From contig CM030845.1 of NCBI GenBank assembly GCA_018105865.1, positions 8,674,890-8,738,889 of the forward strand: a DNA stretch of 64,000 nt. The letters are read 5' to 3'. The position numbers were made by a program, and so were the translations under genes. Of the stretch, positions 23,646 through 36,572 are shown piece after piece. The DNA is from Metaphire vulgaris. Its lineage: Eukaryota; Annelida; Clitellata; Crassiclitellata; Megascolecidae. Under the pieces are notes generated by a model. That model was not told the origin of the DNA. It made no database searches and saw only the letters and a program-made list of their open reading frames with translations. Position 1 is the first letter of the stretch. The number at the start of each line of letters is the position of its first letter.

Positions 23646-24660
23646 TTAATAGATTCTGGGCAGTTTGATGCAGGCGACCCAGAAATGTCATGCGATGAGA
23701 TTGTAGAAGATGGAGAGTAGACAAGCTAGACATTGAGACATGAGTAGCAGCTTATGATCATGTAAGGATTGTGATTTAATTTTCATTTATCTGATCGACA
23801 GTGACACGGTATCGTTAATTCCACGCTCATGCGAGTTATATTCTAGCAGAAATTAAAGAAGCTGTTAAACTATATATAGGCCTAGGCCTACTTTAGAACA
23901 ATGCTCACTTTTGAAAGGCATTTTAGTGCTAACCTTGGTGCGAATGTGGAGTGCAATCAAAATAAGGGAGTGCAATTTGTTGCTCCGATTATTAATATTA
24001 CTTAAAAGACTGCAACTTTCACTCTTTCAGAAGCCTACAATAGGCCCATGTATTTATTTATAATTGACAACTTATATAGTGCAATAAGCATGACAGAAGA
24101 TCAGAGTCAAGAGCACTTTACAACTCTCCAACATGTATGCTGGAAAGTTTCTGGGATATGAAAGTGCGGGGGCCAACTCCTATAGTAGGCCTATCCTATA
24201 GGCTACCCTTCCATTTCTAGCCTCTCAAAAAGTTGGAGGAGCGAACTCGAGCCTATCGGCCTATGATAGGCCTATAGAACTTTTAAATTTCATTTTAAGA
24301 AGCGATTGCAGAAAATTTGTGATCACTTTCGAAGTTTTGTCAAGGCGTTAGTCTACACCGCCAGATGGATGTAATTAATGTCCACTGGTCCACTGGAGCA
24401 ATCAAAAGACATCGTAGGAACACAGTTGCTCTAGCAACGACTTACCATGTTTGCAGTTTTCACTGAATCATTCGTCATCCTCATCACCGACACTAAACAG
24501 ATTTTCTTAAAAACTGCCACGACGCAAATGGAGGTGCATTTCCGAGGAATAATTCAGTTTAACAGATAAAACTGTTTAAGCATTAAATCATCCATACATA
24601 ATTAGGCCTACTCAGCTGCTCTGCTGTTTCAATTATAAACACTCGATGACAATTGTGACC

Positions 24661-24828
24661 CAGTGTTTATTCTAGCCACCTTGACATTGGGGGGGGGGAT
24701 TTTGCAATGTTTGGGAGACAAGGTCTGAGATCCACACTATTTCCACACCCCCAGCCAACATTAAAAAAATTCGGGGGATTTTAAAGCTTTGGGGGATTCC
24801 TCTCAGAGAAGTCCTAGAATAAACACTG
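24661..24828. mobile_element. Non-autonomous element, CAGTGTTTATTCTAG family
   Basis: Ends are CAGTGTTTATTCTAGCCACC and CCTAGAATAAACACTG. The flanks ATTGTGACC and ATTGCGACC differ at one position. Related copies occur at 33,529 and 54,702. Confidence 0.8.
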
Positions 24829-24910
24829 ATTGCGACCTCACTGCCAAGCGTACAAGCATGTAATACGACCTTACCTGATGCTAAGTTATGGCGCCCGACC
24901 GATGAAAGAC

Positions 24911-25082
24911 CAGTGGCGGCTCCACCGGGGGAGGCCCGTGCCCCCTACTGAGTGCCTGGCCCCCTGTTGAGACCCTATACTTAATACTACATACCTAACA
25001 ACAACTGGTTGGCCCCTATGATTAGAAGTTGCCACCCCAATGCCCCCCACCCCCCACTTGCCAAATCCTGGAGCCGCCACTG
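24911..25082. mobile_element. Non-autonomous hAT-like element, CAGTGGCGGCTC family (reverse orientation)
   Basis: 172 bp with ends CAGTGGCGGCTC and GAGCCGCCACTG and perfect flanking duplication TGAAAGAC (24,903-24,910 and 25,083-25,090). Confidence 0.9.
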
Positions 25083-25090
25083 TGAAAGAC

Positions 25091-26746
25091 GTGCACGAAA
25101 ACGCTTCCAGAAGTCAAGCTCCACAGTCGCAAAAGTCGTTGACCAATCCACGAGCTTCCTACTCTTAATATCTCTCTCTGTTCATTACATCTAACATTAA
25201 GTATGGTACAGGACTATACAATGTAGGCATATTAGGCATCCAGTACAACCAGTAGTTGTTGATATCTCGACGTTCCATTTGATGACAAGTATGTGCATCA
25301 ACTTCCATCAAGTATCAAGACGTCGACCGCAACTTTCCTGCAATGTTCAGCTTTAAAATGAATTTCTTATACATATATGCAGAGAGTCTCTGAAAACCCC
25401 CAGCAGAAAAACTATGATTTCTTAAAACTTCCTAAATATGTTTCTATAAAAATTGCCATACGTTTACAGCACATATTCCCCCACCTTAAATTTCTGCTTA
25501 TTTTCATCTCATTTGCATGTAAGGTCTCATTTGCATGTAAGGTGGCCATATTGTGAGATATCAAAGTCAAACTTCGATATTTACTACTCAGTCGCAGCAT
25601 GACAGGCCTAAATATATAGCTTCACATAAATTTGGGGGAGGTCGGCCCGTTGTTACGTCACATTTAGGTGGGGTCTGACTTTTTGTTACGTCGCGTTACG
25701 TAGGAGGGAATGGGTCAAAAAGGAGCCAAATTCGCGTTACATAATTTATGGACGACCCCTCAGCAGAAGCTGACTATCTTCTTCACTGACAAAAGGTCAG
25801 GTCTTCACGTGAAGAGCTGCTGCAGGAGATGCTGCCTGCCATACGATGGTCACTATGGTCACTGCTGCCAAATTTACACCATGTAAATTAATAATTACAT
25901 TGTGCTTTACTTTTGATATACAGTTGCCAGAAATTGAACATGTTGTGAACGACCTGAACATAGTGTGTTGTTGGTTCTTTCAGCTACATGTACATTGTAC
26001 ATTCCTACCGCATTGTATCAAGATTGGTCAAAATTTGACAAGTTAGTGCAAAAACGTAATTGTAGCAGCTGAATTTACATTCCTTTATACATTATAGTCC
26101 AGTCTGACTGAAAATGAACACTTCCATTTAATTGACTGATTGAAGCATTTTCATTTCTATAAACATAGCAGAAATATAAAAACATCATAAATTTAAAGCA
26201 TATGGACTTAATACAAACTCTATATAACATGGTTATTCTAATGAACTCGTTAAATATTACGACACATTCATAAGACTATTTACAATGAAATGCAGCAAAC
26301 TCCAAGTAGGCAAAAACGTACTCTGTTAATTGTGTGTTGCATCAGATCAACAACAATGAAGAAAACGAGAATACTTCTTAGATATTAAATCTCAGTCTTC
26401 TTCTCTTCTTCTTTCTTTCCTTCCGTCTTTCCCTATTGGGTTGGACGATGGGTCTGAATGAGTTCCTTCCACATCTCAGTCACAAATACTAAACTAGTCT
26501 TCTTATTTTAAGGAAAGAACCCACAAAATCACAAGTGCTGCAGAATCACTTAGAAAACTGCATTGATTCATTCATTATAAGGCGCATCATTATAAGGCGC
26601 AAAAACTCTGTCAAAATATTCAACAACAGATAAAATTCCAGGACACGAAGCTCTGGTCGCAATATCAATGCTGATGGAACGAGGTCTGAGTGCAACAACG
26701 GTCGAACAATAAAACGATTCATAGAACAGGCTCTGATGCAATCGGC
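25091..26746. other. Intergenic downstream of the RhoGEF gene
   Basis: Contains a widespread-looking repeat at 25,629-25,759 (GTTACGTCACATTTAGG and TTACATAATTTATGGACGAC), a tandem TCTCATTTGCATGTAAGG pair at 25,508-25,542, and a reverse-strand LINE C-terminal end at about 26,395-26,500. The RhoGEF 3' UTR probably lies in the last few hundred bases; I cannot fix its end. Confidence 0.45.
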
Positions 26747-26904
26747 CTAGACGGCAACGAACAGGCTGCAAGATGGGTCCTTCATAAGCTGATACTGCTG
26801 GCGGAGATTTCTGGCTCGAACGTGAGCATTCTGTATTTCGACCGTACAACTAGCGGGGAACCAGCCTCGTTCACCGTCCCGGATTCTTTCACCCTCGTAC
26901 CAAC
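26747..26904 (-). CDS. RhoGEF exon 19: end of SH3 domain and C-terminus
   Basis: 158 nt ending in TAG. Encodes WYEGERIRDGERGWFPASCT with the SH3 Trp and the GWFP motif, then VRARNLRQQYQLMK, the tail that follows the SH3 domain in NGEF-like ephexins. Acceptor TTTTCTCTGCTGAAG, phase 1. Confidence 0.9.
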
Positions 26905-29900
26905 CTTCAGCAGAGAAAATAGCATTAACAGAGCTCACGACTATCGCAGTCTTCAGTCATTTAGCTGTGTGATTGAAAACTAGATATTTATTCCAGAACA
27001 GCACTGCCACAGATGCTTAAGGATCATACATACAATGACATGGTCATAATGCCTTGTGCCTTGTCATCATATGTCAAAATTTACTTCCTGCCACTGTGCA
27101 GTGATGTTGGAAAATTACTTACCTACACTTTGCTGTGTAAACAACTACCCGTAACTGAAATCCAGTTATTACCATAGATAGACAATTTTCAATGTTTGTT
27201 CACATTTGGAGTACAAGATATTAAGTAGACAGACCAACTGATGTTGACATTATATAATTATATGTAGGCAAGTGCTTCTTATACAATGCTGTCCTAATAA
27301 CAGATTAAAGTACCTGAGTACCTGTTTGAAGTAAATTACATAAATTGTTTCACTAGAACCCCCATCATCAAAACTTTAGACCCAAAACAAATGCCCAATT
27401 TCTAAAATATTTTCGTAAAGTCAAGTAATATCACACAGGTGACATTATGTAACATAACGAAGCAAAATTACCATCAGTCATTTTGCGAAAAACAGTCACA
27501 ATATCTGATTCTTCCAATGAAAGTTCATCTGGTTCAGTGGCTAGATACTGCATCACTGCCTGCACTTGTGGACAATCTGAAACAATAAAACTAACTTTAT
27601 CTCTTCTGGTAACTACTTGTGGACAATCTGAAACAATAAAACTAACTTTATCTCTTCTGGTAACCTTTTAACTACTACCATGACAGTGACGGCTCCACAG
27701 GGGGGGCAGAGAGGGCCTGTGCCTCCCCATTGAGTGCCTACCCCCTTCAGTGGCCCCCTGTTGGGACCCTGTACTTAATACTACATACCTAACAACAAAT
27801 GGTTGGTCCCCCATGATTAGAAGTTGCCACCCCAACGGCCCCCCCACTTGCCAAATTCTGGAGCCGCCACTGCCATATGAATATCCATTGGTATTACTAA
27901 GTGATTGATAGTTAAGACAGTGATCCTATTTTCTGTACCTACAAAATAGGTAATCATTAACGTATATCTTTTGATTATTCTGAACATTAAATTAAAGAGT
28001 TGAAATAAACTTTCAGTTCAGTTTACAATAAGAAAATGACAGATTCAATGGCATTACTATTTGGTTTAAGACAGTGAACAACTGAACATCACACTTCACT
28101 ATAAGATGCATCTGTTTATTGTGAAATAAGTAATCACAAACGTGTTCCTTTTGATCATCTTATACATGAATTTAAGAGCTGAAGCAATGCTTGGAATTGC
28201 TCAGTCCAAAATAAGAAATTGACAGATATTTTGTTATCACTACTTAATAATATAATATATAATATAATATAACAAGGTTTAAAGTGGTTCAGTAGGGACT
28301 GCCCTGTGTGAGAACCACTGTAACCACTTAGGTATTAGTTAAGACAGTGAATAAATTTTCAGTCATTTTACTAAATATGTATACACAATGTATTTCTTTT
28401 GATCATTCTGTACATAAATCTAAAGTGTTGAAATAAAGTTCAGTTCAGTAAAAAAAACTTGAAGCCAATGAGCTTTAGATGTTTCAATGTGTATCTGGCC
28501 AACAACCGTTAATACTAATTATAAAAATAAATGCTGATAAATACTGCAAATCACTGCAAAAACATTTACAGCACTTGAATACGAGCCACACAAACTACAA
28601 CCAGTTCTATAATATTATAACAATCAGAGGCATTAAAACAGACCCCAATCTGCATAGACAACTTCATCCCCTGTGTTCTGCTCGACAGGCGTAACTGCTT
28701 GGATCCATCGCAACTGTTCACTCCTACAACACAAGAGATACATCGTCATGGTGTGCCATCTTTGTTTAGAAAGTTGGCAGTCACAGTTTTTCACCATTTA
28801 TCTTGGTCTTCAAAACTGTTCTTTTCATTTTCCCATAATCTTTGATGCCAGTCCAGTTTTTCGCGTCCTCTAGTCACGTTCTTCGAGGTCGTCCTTTTGT
28901 TCCCGTTCCTTCGTATTTCCCTTCCAAGACATTTAGCGCTTGTTCTGTGCATGACCCTCTCATTATATGTCCAGCATACTGTGTTTTCCTCTTAGTAATC
29001 TCTTTCAGCAGGTACATTTTGTTTACCATTCTCCTCAAAATTTCTTAATTACCGGTAGTTATTTTATCTTTCCAACTGATTTTTAGCACTCTTGGAAGTT
29101 ACATAACAGAAGAGAGGCACATTCTGAATATCAGGACGAAAACAGTAAAGCAAATAATGATGATGATGATGATGATGATGATGATAATAATAATAACTAT
29201 ATTTAGAGTGGTTCTGTAGGATCTGTCCTGTGTGAGAGCCACTGTGTACCAGTTTGCCTTTCATTCAAGTTATGGCTTAGTTCGTTTTCTAGTTCTTTAT
29301 GTTCTCATCCTCACATGATGCTATCATGTGCTGTCTCAACTTAAATATGACTCAACAGTTATAATTAAACCAAATTGATCAATGTTATAATAAGTAGAAC
29401 TTAGCCAAATAATGAAACTTGGGTGAATGGACAAAAAGCAGCATGAAAAATCTGGAGATAAAGTTAGTAGATAATGACTTCGGTCACACTTGCTCTTGTT
29501 TTAAGCTGCCAGTCAAATAACTGGAATATTTTCTGAACATTTGTGTAACAATAAAATATCAAGTCAAGTTTGATTCATAGTTTTCCAAGAACAGAACTTC
29601 TTTACAAATTCGTGATTTAACATAACAGGAAGTATGAATAAACTCCAGCTCCAAAATTAAACTGAAGGTCTTAGCTACGAGAATGATCAACTTTACTGTA
29701 AGATAGATAATAATGGTCATTGTCATGCATTTCCATGCTAGACGTTCCATCAATATAACTTACTGTGATTCACAGGAGAGAATGAATTCAACTTGTTTAT
29801 CCAACAGAGCCATTCTGAAAAGGTTCTTACATCCACTTGGAACGCCGTACGGCAGACAATTCGAAACAGTCTCTTCTGGTATCACTTGTGCATGTATGAG

Positions 29901-32900
29901 ACTTCGTGGAGCATAATCCATCACTTCAAACAGCTTGTCACTAATTACATGTCAACAAACTTACATTATCCAGAAAATAATTCTTGGTGCTTCACATGGC
30001 AAATCTAGTCATTACATTAAAACCACATCTCTGAAAACTGACTGAGAAAAACAAAGTTATACAATATTACTGAAACAACTAAGCCTTTGAAGTGAAGTCA
30101 GTGACTGAACTAAAAAACATAAAAGCTATTAGAGACCAAACAGGCCCATTGGACAGGAATCTAACCCCTGAGCAAAGCAGTCATGGGCCCCTAAATAATC
30201 TGACTACCTGTTTTTGTTTGTCAAGACTTTTTGAGTTGATGTATTGACGTTTGGAAATTAGAAGAAAAGGTAGGGGGCGCGCAATGCCCTCCTTAGCCAC
30301 CCGGAGCGCTTACAACCAAAGCTACTCCACTTATCGTATTCATGAATATTGCAATGCAGGTCCACCCTGGGCCCCTACAAATCACCAAGCCCCTGAGCAT
30401 TTGCCCCTGCCCACCCCTCTTGGTGGACCTCAAACCAAATATAATTATACTCTGTGATAAGTTAAGCTTAAATTTCACATAATTGAAAGTGTCTTTGGGT
30501 TAGCATCAATGAAACCTTACCTCTTCTTCCTGGTGATCACCAGAAGGTCACTGAAGAGAAAAAAGAAAAGATTCTCCCTTGATTTTTTGAGAAATCCTGA
30601 AGGCTCCCGAAAGATGTGAACCAATAATCCTTTCTTCACAAGATGCCGTGACTGCGATATCAGAGGAATCTTCTACCAAAGGAAAAATCAAAATCATTTC
30701 ACCATAAGTTGAATGCTGACAGAACAATCGATAAATATAAATAATTGCAGAAATATACCCAAGCCAGATTGGCATATTCGAGTACATTATTAATTTCTAT
30801 TGCGACCAAGTGTGAATAAAATAAATTCACGTCAGCAAGAATCAATTTTTACATACAATAAACACATTAAGTACTATTAATCTTGCCATGCACATAACAA
30901 AGTACATGAATCAACTGAATTTGCAACAACACTGCAGACAGATGATTTTAGAAGTTCAGTGCATACTTTTGAATGTATGAAAAGAATTACCAGTATTTAA
31001 ATTTTGGGAGGAATACAGCACAGAATAAAGAATGCTAACTTTCACTGCTCTGAAGTCAAGAATCTTGTCAATCTTGTTCATATGCTCCAGATTTGACATC
31101 TTTCTTGCTCCTTCGTTGCACTGCTTCACAGTCTGCAACAAAGTCACAACCAAAACCATTACAAAGTTTTCCACTTGAGCTTAAATGACAAGATCTAAAC
31201 TCTCAATTTTGTCTCATGGCATTGATAAAATAACCTACGGATATCTCAAAGTCATTGAATTCTTAAAAAGTTTCATCCATAATAAAACCAAACACCAAAC
31301 GCTGTGGGTTTTTATTATATTATGGAAGATTAAAATCAACGTCTCTGTTAGACATCTTCAGAAAACTTTAAAGAACAGCAGAAAATGTGAATCCCTTCAC
31401 ACATAAAATTTTGTTTCAGAAAGAAATATTAAGAATGCAAACTTTTTGCAGAACGTGAATACACCGAGTGACTTCGGTCGACGAAGCTTCGTCTGGCTTC
31501 AAATAGCGACACATTGCGGAGACCAAAAGTGGCATTCGCGTGATTCGCTGCATTGGGAGCGCAAGGAACGAAGACAAAGGCAACGAACGACAATCAGTAA
31601 AATCTTCAAGACGTCGAACGGCAAGACGAAACTCCGAACTCCGTTCACTTACATAAAAAGCAAACAACAAAATGCTCCTGTTTATTCTTAATATTATATT
31701 TTATTTTACAAATTATTTTACATTTTATTCCTTATATTATATTTTATTTTACTACTACTCAGTACAGTCATTGGCTAAGCTTCATAACAAAGCAACAAGC
31801 AATCTTTCTATATTTTTCTAAGTATTTACAAATATCAATACATTTATATCAGTGATGGAAATGGCAAGCAGACAGGAAAAGACATTTTCCTTTCATACTG
31901 CATACCGTAGGTTTTCTGGGCCTCATGATTAAAGCATTCCATTAATTTCTGTATTGGCAAGGCTCAAGTGAACGATTTCCATCACTGTTTATTACAAAGA
32001 TATAAAGCACAGTAATAATTTACAATATATAAACTCCTACTTCAGTTCTTTCAGCTTTCTCTCCTGGTAGATTGCGTTGCTGCAGTAGGTGACATAGACA
32101 CCATAGTGCGTCTGAACTACTTCAGTTATCGCACTGCAGAGATGCAAAGCATTTATGACGCATCCTTGCTGCCAGACGTTTTCAAGGGCTTCCAGCATTC
32201 TAAAAACAATTAGGAAAAGATAGAATCAAATCATGTAATATGTTGATAAATTACAAAAATTGCCCTCTCCGTCATCAAAACAACTCTTGTAATCAGTCAA
32301 ACGTTTAGTTTGTGTCTCTTGAAATGTTACACCTAAAAAAGTCAAAGTAGGTCAACATTAAGTTAAAAATCAGCCATTACCCATTACCATATATTTCTAT
32401 TGCTGCTGATTCCACTACTACCACTACTGCCACTTCTACCACTACCACCACCACCACCACTACTGTTACTATTAATAATAGTAATGAGCATTACTCAGGA
32501 AAGAGGGGTGGGGACAAAACATAACATGATGTCCAAATCATCAAAATTAGTACATCAAGTTTGAAAAAAATGAGTAACTAGCGTTAGATTAGCCAGTTTT
32601 GGTAAATTTCTCTGACAGTGAGCATTTTCCAATGCTCAGAAGCCCGTTGACAGTCTTAATATTAATTAATTAATTAACATTCCTAAGCAAGTTGCATTTC
32701 AGATGCACAGCTCCTTCTCACTCAATGCAAGCACTTCGTACGGCCTTTGCATTCGAAAACAGCCAGCTGAAATCTTGTTTCGAGAGAACTCTTTTGTCCT
32801 TGTCTTCTATGTCAACGGCCAGCCTCTCCATGAAATGACCAACTAAGAGGTTCAAGCTCTTCAGATATGATGCCTCAGAACTCAGAATCTCAAATATACT

Positions 32901-35385
32901 CTGAAAAGAAAAAAACCGAGAGGCTACACAAGATCATGATAGAAAGTAACTTCTTTCTTGAAAGCGACCGCTCTCAGTAAGCAATGAAAAAACATACTAT
33001 TAAACAAAAGTAAACTCAGAAAAGTTTCCAAACTTGCAACATCACCTAAATATAATAGAAGCCAAAATGATCGGTAAAATTCAAATCTGCACAGATGCCA
33101 AACAGAGATTAAAGCAAATTTACTTAAATGCTTTATCGTCTGTGATTGATGCATGACATCAAATACCTCTTGAAGTCGACGACTGTCTAGACACAAGTCA
33201 TCCAAAATTCCACTCTCTTTCACCTTCAAGGAACATAAAGACAAAGAAATCAACAAATGCAAGAAAATTACTTGAAAATGTATATACATATTTCTGGTAA
33301 AGAAACGGTCAATACTAGCTTCTAATTAGTATTAAGTGCATACTGACTATTATGACATTTAGCTGAATGAGTGGTGGTGATGATTATAAATTGAGCATTA
33401 CATTGAGATATATGGTCAATAACTGAAATATATGGTCTTTAACCTGAGAAATGAAATATAAGCAGTAATTTAACACAATCATATGTATGAAATTAAGCTG
33501 TTCCCATTATTCATTGCACTCCTCTACTCAGTGGCTATTCTAGCCACCTAGACATTGGGAAGAGTTTAAAATTTGGTGGGGGGAACAGACATTGGAGAGA
33601 TCATATACTACTTGCCAAAATGTCAAATTTTTTTTTGGGGGGGGAGGAGATTCAAATTTGGGGGATTTTCCCCCAAGAGAAGGCCTAGAATAAACACTGC
33701 CTCTACTGCATGTTTACAACAGCTTCTATTTACAAGATTTTTCTTTTCATTTTCTTATGATCCGATTCAGTGGCGTCGCACAGCAATTTTTGTTGGATGC
33801 CCATTCCTAACGTGCAAAAGTCTGACGAGCAAAAAGTCATCGCCAGTATAATGAGACATAGAAAGCCATTTGTTTCAATAATTTTTCACTGCCAAAATTT
33901 TTTTGGGGTGCAACAGGCATCCCAGGCTACCATTACGTGACGCATCTGATATGATTACGCATGAACTGACCACAGGTCAAAGATTGACATTAGAAAAACT
34001 CATACCTTTGGCATTTCACACCACAGCCTTCGAAAACTGGACCCAAGTTTAGCCGCAGTTTCCAGAGTTGAAAGCCCTTTAACCACTTTTTCGTCACCCG
34101 TATAATCTTGGCCTGAGTCACGTTTCAATATGTTGTCAACATGTGACCTAGCATGCTGAATATAATCCTGTTGGTTGTAGAAACAATCATTATCTGAAAT
34201 AAATATTAAATTCATGAAATAGAACATATTTAAATTAGTACTGTGCCTACTGAGTACATCTACAGTGTAGATAAGTGGATAATATTTATTGTTATGTTAT
34301 GATTAGAACTCTCTTCTGATACATGCTGGCCAATTAAACTAATCAATCAGCCATTTAGAAGGAAAGTAACAAAACAGAAAATAACTTAGTGACATCTCAC
34401 ATACAAAACTACAATATCAACCATAATTATTAATGCAATTAAAAGAATAAATTCAGTAACTATGCTAGTAAGTGCTAGATTGAAATATTCTTTTGAACAG
34501 TCCTGTACTCTTATTCTGCATAAAAATCAGAATGTGCTGGAATGGCATTACTGAACCTTACACTCCAGAATTTTATGTTCCTTAAACTAAAATTAATTTC
34601 ATAACTTGTATGGCTTTTCAAATTTTTGCCAACTTTATATCGAAGAGCAAAAATTGATGTTTCGATTGAAGTACAAGTATGTACGAATACATAAATAATC
34701 TGCTACTCAAAATATTTGATCTAGAGGAGTATTTTAAAACAGTTAATAAAAGAAACATGTACAATGTAAGAAATTGTGATAAAATATCTATCCCATTTGC
34801 AAGGACTAACACTAGGATTTTTACAATAAAAATACATGGCCCACACATATGGAACAATCTCCCTATTCAGATTAAAAATATACCAAACCTAACACTGTTT
34901 AAAAAGAGACTTAAATAATTTTACAGGATTAGACAATTTTTTAAACTTTAATTTAATCTATAGTCTACCTTGTTATAGTCACTTATATGCTATGTTTGTT
35001 AATTTTACTTAAATTCAAATTGTGAAACTAATTTCTTAATTTATGTTTGCTATCATTATAACATTTCATATGAACTGGTTACTTTCATGCGGGATCTATG
35101 ATCCCTTCAGTAACCATTTCTTATTTCTTTCTCTACCTTCTGATTAGTTACAGTGCTATTATTAGATAAGTCCATAGGCTTATGTACATGTTATTTTGTT
35201 CATATTTTATGTAAGTTGTGGAGAAATTATGGAGAAAGAAATAAAGATGTCATGTTAAGCTTAAACCTCAACAGAGTCAACATCTTATACTAACAGTGGT
35301 ACATAAATAAAACATATGAAACAAATTAGGTAAAAAATGTGTTATGACACCTCTTTCTCTAAAAATGCATTGAACAATCATATTG

Positions 35386-35435
<50 letters not shown>

Positions 35436-35451
35436 AGTTATACACACACAA

Positions 35452-35487
<36 letters not shown>

Positions 35488-36521
35488 TTAAAAGTTATAA
35501 ACAAAGGTTCATGCAATCTTCTCACCAGCATCTTCATCAATGTTTTGTTCCAAGACATGTCTCACTACCGCCCCTGAGTGATAGTGCTGATAAAGTGGTT
35601 CAGATTCATCGTAGAGACTCAGATACAAGTATTTTTCATAGTCATCATCTTGAGGCTAAAAGATTACTGCATGCCTTTATATATGCAGTTCTGACAATAG
35701 TACATAATAAAATCAGAAAAGTTATATGTAAAATATATATTATTATTGGTCCTGCCACTATTAACTACAGCAACTAATGATAACCATACAGCAGTATTTT
35801 TAAAAAATTGAAATTTGCTTAATTTTTCTAGAGCTATAAGCTATGCTGGGGTACTCAAACCACGGCCCACAGCCCGGACCGCACGTATAGTTCTTGTGGA
35901 CCCAGTCCTATGAATATGAGTATGAGAAATGTTGAACCAAATTTTCAGTGCCTTTCAACACAGGAAAAGCCCTAAAAACCACACAAACCACCTACAATCC
36001 AGCTAACATCATAAATATTAGCTTGCTTACTTACTGCTGTCATTGCAATCATACGTTAATGTATTTCCATTTGCATCTTCATGTTGTTCCTGCTCTATTA
36101 CATATTTTGGTAACTCAGTAATATATCACAATTAGTCTCTAAAATAGGCCTAAGCACCAAAGATCACCGTCTATTTCTAATATTACTCAAAATTTCTGTG
36201 ACTAGGGCTCTGCCACAGACCCCGCTACGGTCACTACTAATGATATTGAAAACATTTTTCAGGTGAGGGATTGCCAATATGCTGTCCCAAAGTCTATAAT
36301 TTATTACTTGTACTTTGGGATTTTGTAATTTTTATCTGTTGCCTTGGTGCACTTATAACAGTCTATTAAGAGGAATAGTTACTAGTGGTTACCTACTATG
36401 CTGTGGTAGGCATAGGAATAATAGGACTTCCCTTGTAACTAATGAACCTTCACGAATGATAGAAGATGGAACGTGAACCTGCTTCAAAAATGTTTGAGTA
36501 CCTCTAAGCTAGGCATAACCC

Positions 36522-36572
<51 letters not shown>

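Noticed and set aside
34679..34918. Small host gene opposite the RhoGEF
   Set aside because: The W-N-x-L-P and C-terminal F-K-K-R-L-K pattern is that of a LINE reverse-transcriptase end.
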